From NCBI RefSeq assembly GCF_000953655.1, contig NZ_LN681225.1, positions 1,949,001-2,013,000 on the forward strand: 64,000 bases of DNA. Reading direction: 5' to 3'. This document shows, in pieces, positions 10,385 through 19,872 of the stretch (its first letter is position 1; every line of letters begins with the position of its first letter). Origin of the DNA: Legionella hackeliae (lineage in GTDB: Bacteria; Pseudomonadota; Gammaproteobacteria; Legionellales; Legionellaceae). The position numbers were made by a program, and so were the translations under genes. The notes under the pieces are model-generated. The model was not told the origin of the DNA, did not search any database, and saw only the letters and a program-made list of their open reading frames with translations.

Positions 10385-11866
10385 ATGGAGCAGATTTTTG
10401 ATGTAGCAGTGGTAGGCGGCGGTATTAATGGCTGTGGTGCTGCTGCAGATGCTGCTTTGCGCGGTTTATCCGTTATTCTTCTGGAACAAGGTGATCTCGC
10501 GTCTAAAACATCTTCAAGTAGTAGTAAACTTATTCATGGTGGCTTGCGATATCTTGAGTATTATGATTTTGGACTCGTGAAAAAAGCCTTGGATGAGCGC
10601 CAACGCTTGTTAACCTTAGCACCCCATCTAGTTCGACCTCAATTATTTGTGCTTCCTTATCAAGAAAGCATGCGACCAGCCTGGTTATTACGAACAGGTT
10701 TATTTCTTTATGATAATTTAAGTCGAAATAATCAATTACCTAAAAGCAAATTTATTCGACGCAAGCAAGGGCCCTATTTTTCTCCTTTAAAAAAAGAATA
10801 TGACAAGGGCTTTCTGCTTTATGACTGCACCACGGATGATTCTCGTCTCACGATTACCAATGCCTTATTAGCAAAAAAGCATGGTGCAGCTATCCACAAC
10901 TATACCAAACTCACTCATGCCACTGTTGAACAAGGACTCTGGTACTTAACGGTCAAAACCATGTTTGGAGAAGAGCATCTGATTAAAGCCAGAGCTATCA
11001 TTAATGCCACTGGACCCTGGGTTGAATCGTGTAATGAACTCTTAGGAATTCCTAATCAATTTAAATTGTCTTTAGTAAAAGGAAGCCATCTTGTAGTGCA
11101 TAAGCTTTATGAAGGCCAACACGCTTACCTTTTACAACACGAGGATAAACGCATTGTTTTTATTGTTCCCTATCAAGGTCATACCATGATAGGAACTACT
11201 GATGTAGCATTGAAAGGTTCACTCGATGAAATCAATATATCGAACGAGGAAGTGGATTATTTATGTGCATTAGTGAATAACTATCTGCGTACCTCTATCC
11301 AGCGAGAAGATATAATTAATACATGGAGTGGTGTCAGACCTTTGTTGGCAGCATCAGGAGAACTTAAAGCATTAAGCCGGGATTATACCTACTTTTATAC
11401 AGATTCACCTGCCCCAGCGGTAACCATTTATGGCGGAAAAATTACAACTTATCGCCAATTAGCTATGGAAACAATTAATAAATTGCAAACAGTCTTTCCT
11501 TATTTGGGAACCTCCAAAACTGAACACACCCCTCTGCCCGGGGCAACTTGGAATAATATGTCCTACAAGGACTATTTATTTTACGCACGAGATAAATATT
11601 TTTGGCTAACCGATGAGATTAAAGAACGTTATCTTGCCAGCTACGGTACATGTACTGAGGAATTATTAGCAGGTTGTAACAAAATGACCGATTTAGGTTA
11701 TGATTTTGGTAGCGGCCTTTTCCAGGCTGAAGTTAATTATCTATGCAGAGAAGAATGGGCTCACACCAGTGAAGACATTTTATGGCGGCGCACCAAGCTT
11801 GGATTAAATTTTTCTCCAGAAAATATGCAAGAACTTAGTGAATATCTACTTCATACTTATCAGTAA
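10385..11866 (+). CDS. glpD: aerobic glycerol-3-phosphate dehydrogenase
   Basis: 493 residues, an FAD enzyme at the inner membrane that oxidises glycerol-3-phosphate to dihydroxyacetone phosphate and passes electrons to quinone. The N-terminal Rossmann motif VVGGGINGCG (about 9-18) is followed by the serine-rich segment SSSSSKLIHGGLRYLE typical of GlpD. The length is close to E. coli GlpD (501). GAGGAC serves as ribosome binding site eight bases before ATG. With the divergent glpK it forms a complete glycerol catabolic pair. Confidence 0.95.
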   Translation: MEQIFDVAVVGGGINGCGAAADAALRGLSVILLEQGDLASKTSSSSSKLIHGGLRYLEYYDFGLVKKALDERQRLLTLAPHLVRPQLFVLPYQESMRPAWLLRTGLFLYDNLSRNNQLPKSKFIRRKQGPYFSPLKKEYDKGFLLYDCTTDDSRLTITNALLAKKHGAAIHNYTKLTHATVEQGLWYLTVKTMFGEEHLIKARAIINATGPWVESCNELLGIPNQFKLSLVKGSHLVVHKLYEGQHAYLLQHEDKRIVFIVPYQGHTMIGTTDVALKGSLDEINISNEEVDYLCALVNNYLRTSIQREDIINTWSGVRPLLAASGELKALSRDYTYFYTDSPAPAVTIYGGKITTYRQLAMETINKLQTVFPYLGTSKTEHTPLPGATWNNMSYKDYLFYARDKYFWLTDEIKERYLASYGTCTEELLAGCNKMTDLGYDFGSGLFQAEVNYLCREEWAHTSEDILWRRTKLGLNFSPENMQELSEYLLHTYQ

Positions 11867-11952
11867 TTGTTGATTATCACGCAGTGTAGGACAAAAACTG
11901 CGCGATACTCAACACAACACTCTAAATTAATTTTCGCGTATTTCGATTTAAA

Positions 11953-12315
11953 TTAGTGTCCATCTTTTTCTATTTGAGCGCGTATTTCACTGACATCTAC
12001 CTTAATTGCTTGCTCAACTAAATCTTTTAATACTGACTCAGGCATACTCCCCGCTTCTGAATAGATTGCAATCCCTTCTTTAAAAACCATAAGATGAGGA
12101 ATAGAGCGTATTTGAAAAATTTCGGAAAGTTCAGGTTCTTTTTCAATATCTAATTTAGCAAACTTAATCGCTGGATATTGTTCGGCGACTAGTTGATAAA
12201 CTCGACCGAACTCTTTACATGGCGCACACCATTCAGCCCAGAAATCGACAAATACAAGCTCATTTTTTTCAATAAACTCCTCAAATTCCTTTGTTTTTAG
12301 CTCATGGAGTACCAT
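11953..12315 (-). CDS. thioredoxin-family protein with CAPC active site
   Basis: 120 residues, one thioredoxin domain. The active site WAEWCAPCKE puts the redox cysteines at 30 and 33 with Ala-Pro between them, in place of the CGPC of classical thioredoxin; the cis-proline is in RSIPHLMVF. There is no signal peptide, so it should act in the cytoplasm as a disulfide reductase. A strong AGGAG lies six bases upstream of ATG. It follows adk by 10 bp and is probably co-transcribed with it. It may be a secondary thioredoxin rather than the housekeeping TrxA, so I give no symbol. Confidence 0.85.
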   Translation of the reverse strand: MVLHELKTKEFEEFIEKNELVFVDFWAEWCAPCKEFGRVYQLVAEQYPAIKFAKLDIEKEPELSEIFQIRSIPHLMVFKEGIAIYSEAGSMPESVLKDLVEQAIKVDVSEIRAQIEKDGH

Positions 12316-12325
12316 GACTTTTCTC

Positions 12326-12979
12326 CTAATTAATACAGGCTAAGATCTTGGAAAAAATAGTATCCACCGAATCTACACCTTCAACACGGTGAAATTGAGG
12401 TGCATCTGTATTTTTGGTTTTAGCCCATTCTTGATAATAGTTAATCAATGGTTCTGTTTGCTGATGGTAAACCGCTAAGCGCTTTTTAATTGTTTCTTCT
12501 TTATCATCATCACGCTGAATTAATGGTTCGCCAGTAACGTCATCCAAAAAATCTTTCTTTGGCGGATGAGACTTAATGTGATAAATACGTCCTGAAGGCA
12601 CATGCACAAGGCGGCCGCTAATTCGGCTTATAATTTCTTCATCAGGCACAGCAATTTCAATTACATGATCAAGTTTAATATGTGCATTTTTTAAAGCATC
12701 AGCCTGGGGTATCGTTCGTGGAAACCCATCAAATAAAAAACCATTCTGACAATCAGGTTGCTGAAGGCGCTCTTTTACAAGCCCAATGATAATTTCATCC
12801 GAAACTAATTTACCGGCATCCATTACCTTTTTTGCACTCAAACCTAATTCTGTACCTGCAGCAATTGCTGAACGAAGCATATCTCCAGTAGAGATCTGGG
12901 GAATGTTAAAATGATTAATCAATTTTAGCGCCTGAGTTCCTTTTCCTGCACCTGGACCACCCAATAGCATTAAACGCAT
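12326..12979 (-). CDS. adk: adenylate kinase
   Basis: 217 residues, interconverting ATP+AMP and 2 ADP. The P-loop [10 protein letters not shown] is at 7-16, with QISTGDMLR and GFPRT substrate motifs following. The lid region ([10 protein letters not shown] onward) has no cysteines, so this is the long, non-zinc type. I chose the ATG at 12979, with GGAG seven bases upstream; a TTG directly before it is a less likely start. It pairs with the downstream thioredoxin gene, ten bases apart. Confidence 0.95.
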   Translation of the reverse strand: MRLMLLGGPGAGKGTQALKLINHFNIPQISTGDMLRSAIAAGTELGLSAKKVMDAGKLVSDEIIIGLVKERLQQPDCQNGFLFDGFPRTIPQADALKNAHIKLDHVIEIAVPDEEIISRISGRLVHVPSGRIYHIKSHPPKKDFLDDVTGEPLIQRDDDKEETIKKRLAVYHQQTEPLINYYQEWAKTKNTDAPQFHRVEGVDSVDTIFSKILACIN

Positions 12980-13048
12980 CAATTAGCTCCTACTTAAACT
13001 AATCTTCATCCTACCTTCTCAAGGTTTGAATGTCATTAGCAATCTACA

Positions 13049-13660
13049 TTAAAATCTAAGCCATGAACGCCGCGGCAATGAACCACGACAATGATTCATT
13101 TGCGCCTGGAATATTTCTGATCTCGCTTTTACTTTTCGAGAAACCTGAATTAGCCAGGGTTTCCTCAAATAGGTTTTACGTTGATACCCTCCGATTCCTT
13201 CATGATAAGCAAGATATAAACGATAAGCATCGTTACGTGGAATACCGGCAATACGATTTGCCTGATTTGCATACCAACCCACAAAATCCACTGCATCTGA
13301 AAAATCATCACGAGAGGCCCAAAAACCCCCGCCACCTGCGGAGCGTTTATATAAGGCCCACGTGGAGCGAAGAGCTTGTGTATAACCATACGCGGTCGAA
13401 GGTCTTTTCCATGGAATAATCCATAATAATTTAGTTCGTGGTGGCTGCGCTCTTGCATCAAATTTTGATTCTTGATGAATAATTGCCATTTGTACTGCAA
13501 CTGGCACTTTCCAACGACGTTCAACATCAACTGCATCGCGATACCATTTGGGATATTGATGAAAAACATTGCAGATATTATTCACATCACGAGGAGGACG
13601 AGAAGCACAAGAAACAAGCAATATTGAGAAAAGAATCAAGCCAATTTGTTTTAACTTCAT
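13049..13660 (-). CDS. small lytic transglycosylase-like lipoprotein (SLT domain)
   Basis: 203 residues. A short hydrophobic signal ends in the lipobox LVSC (Cys18), predicting a lipoprotein. The following region has HQESKFDA, with E64 as the likely catalytic glutamate of SLT-type peptidoglycan lyases, then YGYTQALRSTW and YLAYHEGIGGY, matching the GLMQ- and NAG-contact motifs of the fold. It should cleave peptidoglycan at the inner face of the outer membrane. It resembles EmtA-sized enzymes more than Slt70 or MltC. The C-terminus is basic. It lies upstream of adk on the same strand with a 69-bp gap. Confidence 0.75.
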   Translation of the reverse strand: MKLKQIGLILFSILLVSCASRPPRDVNNICNVFHQYPKWYRDAVDVERRWKVPVAVQMAIIHQESKFDARAQPPRTKLLWIIPWKRPSTAYGYTQALRSTWALYKRSAGGGGFWASRDDFSDAVDFVGWYANQANRIAGIPRNDAYRLYLAYHEGIGGYQRKTYLRKPWLIQVSRKVKARSEIFQAQMNHCRGSLPRRSWLRF

Positions 13661-13763
13661 TTTTATTATTAATCGAATTTTTTATGCGCCTATTAGTAGC
13701 AAAAATACCGATAAATTAAAACATTTTTTATAAGATTCTCTTTAAATATTATCAAGACCCCAT

Positions 13764-13794
13764 CACGTCTTTGTGAGCAGCGCGAAGCAATCCA
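13764..13794 (+). repeat. dispersed GAAGCAATCC-type repeat, degenerate copy
   Basis: The segment carries GTCTTTGTGAGC followed by GCGAAGCAATCC, which matches the layout of the copies at 19782-19856 (CATTGCGAAC...GAAGCAATCC). It sits in the 227-bp gap between the transglycosylase and exonuclease genes. Confidence 0.5.
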
Positions 13795-13887
13795 AATACC
13801 ATTCATGAGTTCATGAAAAAGTCCATTTCACAAAATAATCAAGCTATGTTAGTTTGTGCAAAGCTGCTCTCAACTTTAATTTACAAA

Positions 13888-14658
13888 ATGAGTATACTTG
13901 TATTTGATATAGAAACTATTCCAGACGTTGAGGCTGGTCGAAAGCTCTACGACCTGCAAGATCTCTCCGATGAAGATACCGTTTCGGCACTGTCTGCCTT
14001 GCGTCGACTTAAGGTAGGCAACGATTTTCTCCCGCACTATCTCCAAAAAGTTGTGGCAATTTCATTAGTACTTAGTCAGGGTTCGCAGCTTAAGGTTTGG
14101 TCTTTAGGGGATGAACAATCCGATGAAAAAGATTTAATCCAGCGATTTTTTTCTGGTGTGGAAAAATACACACCCACGCTTGTCAGTTGGAACGGTTGTG
14201 GTTTTGACTTACCCGTACTGCACTATCGTTCACTTTTACATGGAATTTCTGCTCCTACTTATTGGGAGAATGGTGAGAATCATCAACATTTTCGCTGGAA
14301 TAATTATTTAAATCGTTTTCATTACCGCCATCTTGATTTAATGGATATTCTTGCTGCCTATCAAAATAAAGCGTTTGCCCCATTGGATGAAATTGCCTCA
14401 ATGCTAGGATTTCCAGGCAAGATGGGAATGAGTGGTGCTAAGGTATGGGATGAATATTCACAGGGTAATTTAAAAAAAATTCGAGATTATTGTGAAACCG
14501 ATGTTTTGAATACTTACTGTGTTTATTTGCGTTTTGAGCTAATGCGCGGAGCATTAAATCAAAATGAATATGCAAATCAGATAGAAAATTTACGCAATTA
14601 TTTACAAAGTCAGGCAGACAAAAATCATTTGCAAGAATTTCTTCAAAGAATGCATTAG
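13888..14658 (+). CDS. 3'-5' exonuclease, PolB-like DEDD family
   Basis: Starting at MSILVFDIETIPD the protein is 256 residues; an earlier in-frame ATG at 13813 would add 25 unlike residues, so I prefer 13888. FDIETIP (ExoI motif), SWNGCGFDLPVL (ExoII) and DYCETDVLNTY (ExoIII) carry the acidic metal ligands of DEDD exonucleases. The layout matches the predicted PolB-like 3'-5' exonuclease family, with no polymerase domain. Role in DNA or RNA processing is inferred from the fold. It converges on the RND pump gene with only four bases between stops. Confidence 0.8.
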   Translation: MSILVFDIETIPDVEAGRKLYDLQDLSDEDTVSALSALRRLKVGNDFLPHYLQKVVAISLVLSQGSQLKVWSLGDEQSDEKDLIQRFFSGVEKYTPTLVSWNGCGFDLPVLHYRSLLHGISAPTYWENGENHQHFRWNNYLNRFHYRHLDLMDILAAYQNKAFAPLDEIASMLGFPGKMGMSGAKVWDEYSQGNLKKIRDYCETDVLNTYCVYLRFELMRGALNQNEYANQIENLRNYLQSQADKNHLQEFLQRMH

Positions 14659-14662
14659 CGAC

Positions 14663-17600
14663 TTATTTTAGGATATCTTTTTCAAGAGTTGCAGGTCTTT
14701 TACGTTTTATATAATGGGCGAAACCACTCATTAAAACATAGAAAATCGGTGTGAATAGTAAACCAAAAAAAGTAACTCCTATCATACCGCTAAACACGGC
14801 TACCCCGAGTGCCCGACGCATTTCAGCGCCAGCTCCTGAAGCTATAACTAAAGGATAAACACCCAAAATAAAGGCAAATGACGTCATCAAAATGGGACGA
14901 AGTCTTAGCCTTGCAGCTTGAATAGCTGCCTTCCAACGATTAGCACCTCTATTTTCCAATTGTCTTGCAAACTCAACAATCAGAATGGCATTTTTTGAGG
15001 CTAATCCTATCAGGACAATAAACCCAAGCTGGGTCATTACATTATTTTCCATACCAAGGATTTTTATTCCGATTAGAGAGGAAAACAAACACATAGGTAC
15101 GATCAGAATGATAGCAATTGGCAGAATCCAACTTTCATATTGCGCTGATAAGAGTAAAAAAACAAAAACCACTCCTAATATGAAAGCAATTATTGCGGTA
15201 TTTCCTACCATTTTTTGTTGATAAGCAAGCTCAGTCCATTCATAGCCAATTCCATCAGGCAACACTTCTGCAGCAAGTTTTTCCATAGTTGCTAATGCTT
15301 CACCAGTACTATAACCAGGCTTCACATCACCAATCAGATCAATTGCCGGATACAAATTATAGCGAGGCATTCTTGAAGGTCCAACCGTGTCTTCAAGAGT
15401 TGCGACAGAACCAATAGGAACCATGTCACCTGAATTATTACGTACTTTTAAACGTAAGATGTCATCGGGTGTATGGCGAAACTCAGAGTCGCCTTGAGCG
15501 ATAACGCGAAATGTTCTACCTAAGTAATTAAATTCATTAATAAACACAGAACCTAGAAATACCTCCAGGGTTTCAATGACTCGTGCTACTGGTACTCCAA
15601 GACGCTCCGCCTTTTCACGCTCAAAAGCCAAGTGAATACGTGGGGTACTATTTTCAAAGAACGTGAAGACAGAGGTAGTTGCCTCGGCCTGGTTTGCTTT
15701 AAGTGCTAAATTAGCAACAGCTTCTGACAATACATTAATTCCTCGACCCGCCCTATCTTGTATCATCATTTTAAAGCCGCCAGCATTACCGATTCCACGC
15801 ACAGGAGGCGGAGGAATTACAACGATCATTGCCTCTTTAATGCTCGCCATTTCCTCTCTTAATCTCGTCAACAGAGAATCATAAGTTAACCCTTTCTCTC
15901 GACGCTTTTCAAAGGAATCAAGTACTGGAAAGATAGCCGCGGCATTTGATGAATTCGTGAATGTTGCCCCGGCAAACCCCGTAAAACCAACCGCATTACT
16001 TACACCAGGAATAGCCAATATTTTCTTCAATGCCTTTTTAACAACCTGATCGGTTCTATCGAGTGATGCTCCCGGAGGCAACTGGATTGAAATAATAAAA
16101 TACCCTTGATCTTGTTTTGGAATAAAACCTGTAGGTACTACCCTAAATAGAAAGAATGTTGTTGCAATTAGGATGGCATAAATTACTAGCATGAAGGCCG
16201 TACGGCGTGTCACTTTTGCTACTAATTTTCCATAACGGACAGACACTCTTTCAAATGCATTATTAAATCCATTCAAAAAGGAATAGACCGGTCTCAACAA
16301 AGCGACGGACGTTTTTTGCTTTTCTTGTGAATGAGGTTTCAGTAAAAGTGCCGCAAGGGTTGGACTTAAAGTCAATGATACAAAAACTGAAATCACAGTA
16401 GCCACCGCAATTGTTGTCCCAAATTGCTGGTAAAAACGCCCTGATATGCCCTGCAAAAATAAAGTAGGCAGAAATACTGCTACCAGTACAAGACCAATTG
16501 CTACAAGCGCCCCACCTACCTCATCCATGGTTTTTCTTGCAGCGTCCTTCGGAGCCATACCAGCACGAATATTACGCTCCATATTTTCTACAACAACTAT
16601 CGCATCATCAACGACGATACCAATGGCCAATACTAAACCAAATAATGTTAAATAATTAAGGGAAAAACCTATCCCTTGCATCACCGCAAACGTTCCAATC
16701 AAAGAGACCGGAATAGCAATAATCGGAATAATTGCTGCACGCCAAGACTGTAAAAAAATAATAATAACCAAGACAACTAAGGCAATGGCCTCAAAGATAG
16801 TATGAAATACTGCGGTAATCGATTCAGCAATAAATTCTGTAGGATTATAGGCAATTTTATAGGCAATTCCAGGAGGAAATTCCTTGGAAATCTCCTTCAT
16901 GGTAGAAATGATTTCATGGGCAGTTGCCAATGCATTGGTGCCTGGTCGTTGAAACACGGGTAACGCAATTGCCGGAAAACTCCCCAGATAACCCTTTGTA
17001 AAATAATCTTGGGCACCCAATTCCACACGCCCTACATCTTTCAAGCGCACGATCCGCCCATCTTCCCCTGATTTAACAATAATATTTTCAAACTCCTGTG
17101 AATTAACCAGGCGTCCACGAGTTTCAATGTTGTATTCAATGCCATATTGTTTTTTTTGGGGCTGACTGTTTAACGTACCACTGGCAATTTGGACATTTTG
17201 AGAGCGCATAGCATCAACTATGTCATTTGCTGTTAAATCGTAAGAATTAATCAAATCTGGATCTAACCACACCCGCATGGCATATTCACTAGCACCCACT
17301 AAACGCACATTTCCTACACCAGCGATACGCCTTATTTTGTCTCTTATGTTTAAGACTGCGTAATTCCCTAAATAGGTCTGATCATAACGACCATCGGGTG
17401 AAAAAAGATTAATTACCAACATTAAATCAGGTGCATTTTTTACGGTTGTAATACCTATACGACGCACCTCTTCAGGTAGTCTCGGCTCAGCAATTGCAAC
17501 ACGGTTTTGTACCAATACCTGGGCTAAATCTAAATCCATTCCCAGCTTAAACGTCACCGTCAGACGCATTTGACCATCATCCGTAGATTGAGAGTCCATG

Positions 17601-17836
17601 TATAACATACCTTCAACCCCATTAACCTCTTGCTCAATCGGAGTAGCTACTGTTTCTGCTACAGTTTTAGCATTAGCTCCAGGATAGGATGCAGTAACCT
17701 GAATGGTAGGAGGAACAACTTGTGGGTATTGTTCAATAGGCAGGTTAAAATAGGAAAGGCCGCCAACAAGCACAATAATGATAGAAATCACCGTAGCAAA
17801 TATCGGTCGGTCTATAAAAAAATGAGCTATTTTCAT
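14663..17836 (-). CDS. RND multidrug efflux transporter, HAE1 family
   Basis: 1057 residues, AcrB/MexB-type inner-membrane proton/drug antiporter. It starts MKIAHFFIDRPIFATVISI (TM1), with GLVLAIGIVVDDAIVVVEN in the central TM bundle, where the DD pair carries the proton relay, and the C-terminal TM set ending near FYVLMSGFAHYIKRKRP. Twelve TM segments and two large periplasmic loops are expected from length and spacing. The adaptor gene lies 24 bp upstream. No outer-membrane TolC-type gene and no TetR regulator are beside it, so the outer channel must be encoded elsewhere. Confidence 0.93.
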   Translation of the reverse strand: MKIAHFFIDRPIFATVISIIIVLVGGLSYFNLPIEQYPQVVPPTIQVTASYPGANAKTVAETVATPIEQEVNGVEGMLYMDSQSTDDGQMRLTVTFKLGMDLDLAQVLVQNRVAIAEPRLPEEVRRIGITTVKNAPDLMLVINLFSPDGRYDQTYLGNYAVLNIRDKIRRIAGVGNVRLVGASEYAMRVWLDPDLINSYDLTANDIVDAMRSQNVQIASGTLNSQPQKKQYGIEYNIETRGRLVNSQEFENIIVKSGEDGRIVRLKDVGRVELGAQDYFTKGYLGSFPAIALPVFQRPGTNALATAHEIISTMKEISKEFPPGIAYKIAYNPTEFIAESITAVFHTIFEAIALVVLVIIIFLQSWRAAIIPIIAIPVSLIGTFAVMQGIGFSLNYLTLFGLVLAIGIVVDDAIVVVENMERNIRAGMAPKDAARKTMDEVGGALVAIGLVLVAVFLPTLFLQGISGRFYQQFGTTIAVATVISVFVSLTLSPTLAALLLKPHSQEKQKTSVALLRPVYSFLNGFNNAFERVSVRYGKLVAKVTRRTAFMLVIYAILIATTFFLFRVVPTGFIPKQDQGYFIISIQLPPGASLDRTDQVVKKALKKILAIPGVSNAVGFTGFAGATFTNSSNAAAIFPVLDSFEKRREKGLTYDSLLTRLREEMASIKEAMIVVIPPPPVRGIGNAGGFKMMIQDRAGRGINVLSEAVANLALKANQAEATTSVFTFFENSTPRIHLAFEREKAERLGVPVARVIETLEVFLGSVFINEFNYLGRTFRVIAQGDSEFRHTPDDILRLKVRNNSGDMVPIGSVATLEDTVGPSRMPRYNLYPAIDLIGDVKPGYSTGEALATMEKLAAEVLPDGIGYEWTELAYQQKMVGNTAIIAFILGVVFVFLLLSAQYESWILPIAIILIVPMCLFSSLIGIKILGMENNVMTQLGFIVLIGLASKNAILIVEFARQLENRGANRWKAAIQAARLRLRPILMTSFAFILGVYPLVIASGAGAEMRRALGVAVFSGMIGVTFFGLLFTPIFYVLMSGFAHYIKRKRPATLEKDILK

Positions 17837-17860
17837 TAGCGACTTCCTGTATGCTGATTT

Positions 17861-18958
17861 CTACTCATGCAATTGAACCATAATTGGCTTGACTTCTTGG
17901 CCAGGTACGTGAATGCGCTGAATGCCATTTACAACGACCTTCTCATCCCCCTTCAATCCCTTGCGAATAATATAATAACTACTATCTCGGATAGGACCCA
18001 ATTCTATGTATACACGTTGTACCTTATTATCCTTGTCGACAACATAAACAAATTTTCGAGTTTGGTCAGTGTTAATGGCCGTATCCGGTAATAACAAAGC
18101 GTCATATTCTCCACTACCAGTCAATCGAGCACGTCCAAACAATCCAGGGTATATTAAACCCTCAGGATTAGGTACTGTTGCCCTCCCAAGAATTGTTCCT
18201 GTCCCTACATCGACAACATTATCAAAAAAATTCATTGTTGCTTGATGGGTATATTCGGTTTCATCTTGAAGCTTGATAACCATAGGAGTTGCACTATTCT
18301 CGTCAGGACGTTTTCCAGCCTTAGCTAAACGAATATATTTTAAGAGATCGTTTTGACTTGCCTCGAAATAAAAATAGATAGGATCCATTGAAACAACTTT
18401 AGTTAAGACGGTGTCATTCCTACGGATAAGATTACCAACACTGACATACTTGCGACTAACTTTACCACTAATAGGGGATTTGACCTGGGTAAACTCCAGA
18501 TTTAACTTTGCCTCATCAACTCTTGTCTGAGCTACCTGCATTTCTTGAAAGCGTTGATCGATCGCTTCGGCTGCAATAAAGCTTTCTTTTTTTAATTTGA
18601 TGGCGCGTTCATATTGTTTTTTAGCCAGCTCAAATTGTGCTACTGCTCTCTCAAGTGCATACTCAAAAGGACGAGGGTCGATAATAAATAAAACATCTCC
18701 TGTTTTAACTAACTGTCCATCTTTAAACTTTATCGCATCGAGGTACCCTGTAACTCTGGAGCGAACATCAACTTCTTCAATCGCTTGAAAACGGCCTGTA
18801 TATTCATCCCATTCAACGATCCGTTTTTTTAAAGGAAGCGCAACATCTATCTCAGCTAAAGGAAGTGCAGGTTTTGAATTGGAGTTTCCACATGACGTTA
18901 AAATATAACTTAGGAATAAAATTATTGTAATTTTTAAGGCAAGCCGCGTCCCTTTCAT
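17861..18958 (-). CDS. RND efflux periplasmic adaptor lipoprotein (membrane fusion protein)
   Basis: 365 residues of the AcrA/MexA family. The signal ends at a lipobox TSC (Cys23), so it should be lipid-anchored in the periplasm. The lipoyl/barrel-sandwich halves (VTGYLDAIKFKDGQLVKTGD and SPISGKVSRKYVSVGNL) surround a helical hairpin rich in K, E, A and Q, and a beta-barrel domain follows. It bridges the RND pump downstream (24-bp gap, same operon) to an outer-membrane channel. The substrate is unknown. Confidence 0.92.
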   Translation of the reverse strand: MKGTRLALKITIILFLSYILTSCGNSNSKPALPLAEIDVALPLKKRIVEWDEYTGRFQAIEEVDVRSRVTGYLDAIKFKDGQLVKTGDVLFIIDPRPFEYALERAVAQFELAKKQYERAIKLKKESFIAAEAIDQRFQEMQVAQTRVDEAKLNLEFTQVKSPISGKVSRKYVSVGNLIRRNDTVLTKVVSMDPIYFYFEASQNDLLKYIRLAKAGKRPDENSATPMVIKLQDETEYTHQATMNFFDNVVDVGTGTILGRATVPNPEGLIYPGLFGRARLTGSGEYDALLLPDTAINTDQTRKFVYVVDKDNKVQRVYIELGPIRDSSYYIIRKGLKGDEKVVVNGIQRIHVPGQEVKPIMVQLHE

Positions 18959-19073
18959 TCCTTATTCCTTTTTGAGCATTTGTTGCTTATCAAGCAAACA
19001 GAATACCAGTCTTTATGTTATTGTTAATTTTTTATGTAGGAAATATTTTGTTATTATTGAAAAGGAATTTTTA

Positions 19074-19559
19074 CTACCCTCGAGAGGGAATACTTGAACT
19101 ATGGGGAATAATTTTCTTTAACAAAATTGCGTCTTCTTCACCATGCTCATCCTGATAATACCCCTTTTTAATAATATCTTCCTCAAATCCGAACTTCTTA
19201 TACAATTTAAGTGCCGCTTTATTGCTAGGCCGCACTTCTAAAATGACCGTATCAGAATCTGAATTAGCTAATGAATGCAATAGTGCTTCTAATAATTTTT
19301 CACCATAGCCTTTTCTTTGCTCAGCTACTGCTACACATAAATTAAGTATATGGCAAATATTAAAATTTCTACGACAAATAATATACCCTACTATTTGTTT
19401 GCTAGACATCATCATCACTTCAAGGACACGGCAATCATAACCGACTAAAACACAATCACTTAAAATATCTCGACTCCAGGGAGCACGATGAGACAATTGT
19501 TCAATTTCATACACTCTAGCAATATCACTTTGCTGCATAGGGCGTATTTCACATATCAT
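19074..19559 (-). CDS. rimI: ribosomal protein bS18-alanine N-acetyltransferase
   Basis: 161 residues, GNAT fold. EIRPMQQSDIARVYEIEQ at the start, the acetyl-CoA loop VAEQRKGYGEKLLE (R/QxxGxG/A), then EVRPSNKAALKLYKKFGFE, which is the typical RimI C-terminal block. I chose the ATG at 19559 because AGGAG lies six bases before it; a GTG at 19565 is an alternative. RimI acetylates the N-terminal alanine of ribosomal protein S18. It lies upstream of the RND pair with a 115-bp gap, so a separate unit is likely. Confidence 0.85.
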   Translation of the reverse strand: MICEIRPMQQSDIARVYEIEQLSHRAPWSRDILSDCVLVGYDCRVLEVMMMSSKQIVGYIICRRNFNICHILNLCVAVAEQRKGYGEKLLEALLHSLANSDSDTVILEVRPSNKAALKLYKKFGFEEDIIKKGYYQDEHGEEDAILLKKIIPHSSSIPSRG

Positions 19560-19715
19560 GATCACTCCTGCTGAGCGTAAGTTTCAAAATAAAATAGCCA
19601 TTCAAGAATAGTATGGTCGTTTATTCAAAAAAAGAGGAAATAATTTAAAAAATTTATTTAGGAAGCGAAGTATAGCAGTGAACATAATGAGGTAGAAATA
19701 ATTTGAACATCTACT

Positions 19716-19744
19716 GGATGCTTCGGTCAAGCCGAAGCAGATAG
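19716..19744 (+). repeat. GGAT-hairpin palindromic repeat, copy 1
   Basis: Layout is GGAT, a 7-bp stem (GCTTCGG/CCGAAGC), a 5-nt loop TCAAG, then AGATAG. The same frame occurs at 46305-46333 and twice around 54.3-54.5 kb with different stems that remain complementary, which marks it as a structural repeat family. Confidence 0.7.
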
Positions 19745-19781
19745 TCTATAGGGGGACTTCGAATTAGTATTGAAGATCGTT

Positions 19782-19856
19782 AGGAATTGCTTCGCGTTGG
19801 CTCTCAAAGACGCATTCTAATAGAAATGAATCATTGCGAACTTAGTGAAGCAATCC
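19782..19856. repeat. inverted pair of CATTGCGAA...GAAGCAATCC repeats
   Basis: 19782-19812, read on the reverse strand, is a degenerate GCGTCTTTGAGAGC...GAAGCAATTCC; 19831-19856 on the forward strand is TCATTGCGAAC...GAAGCAATCC. The copies face each other across about 18 bp, forming a possible long hairpin downstream of lpdA. Related sequences occur at 13764-13794, 36358-36390 and 62111-62160. Confidence 0.65.
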
Positions 19857-19872
19857 AGAAGAGGAGTTAACC

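Larger units (their letters stand above)
19560..19872. other. intergenic region rich in short palindromic repeats
   Basis: This 313-bp stretch between rimI and lpdA shows no coding potential that I believe. It holds a hairpin repeat at 19716-19744 and a pair of inverted GAAGCAATCC-type repeats at 19782-19856. The upstream half is AT-rich and should contain the rimI promoter. Confidence 0.7.

Noticed and set aside
11868-11912. Inverted repeat ATCACGCAGT/ACTGCGCGAT between glpD and the thioredoxin gene as terminator
   Set aside because: One mismatch, long loop and no T-run. It may still contribute to termination but is too weak to list.
13063-13569. Overlapping frames on both strands across the transglycosylase gene
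   Set aside because: The 203-aa lipoprotein frame has a lipobox and SLT motifs; the others show no domain and are shadows.
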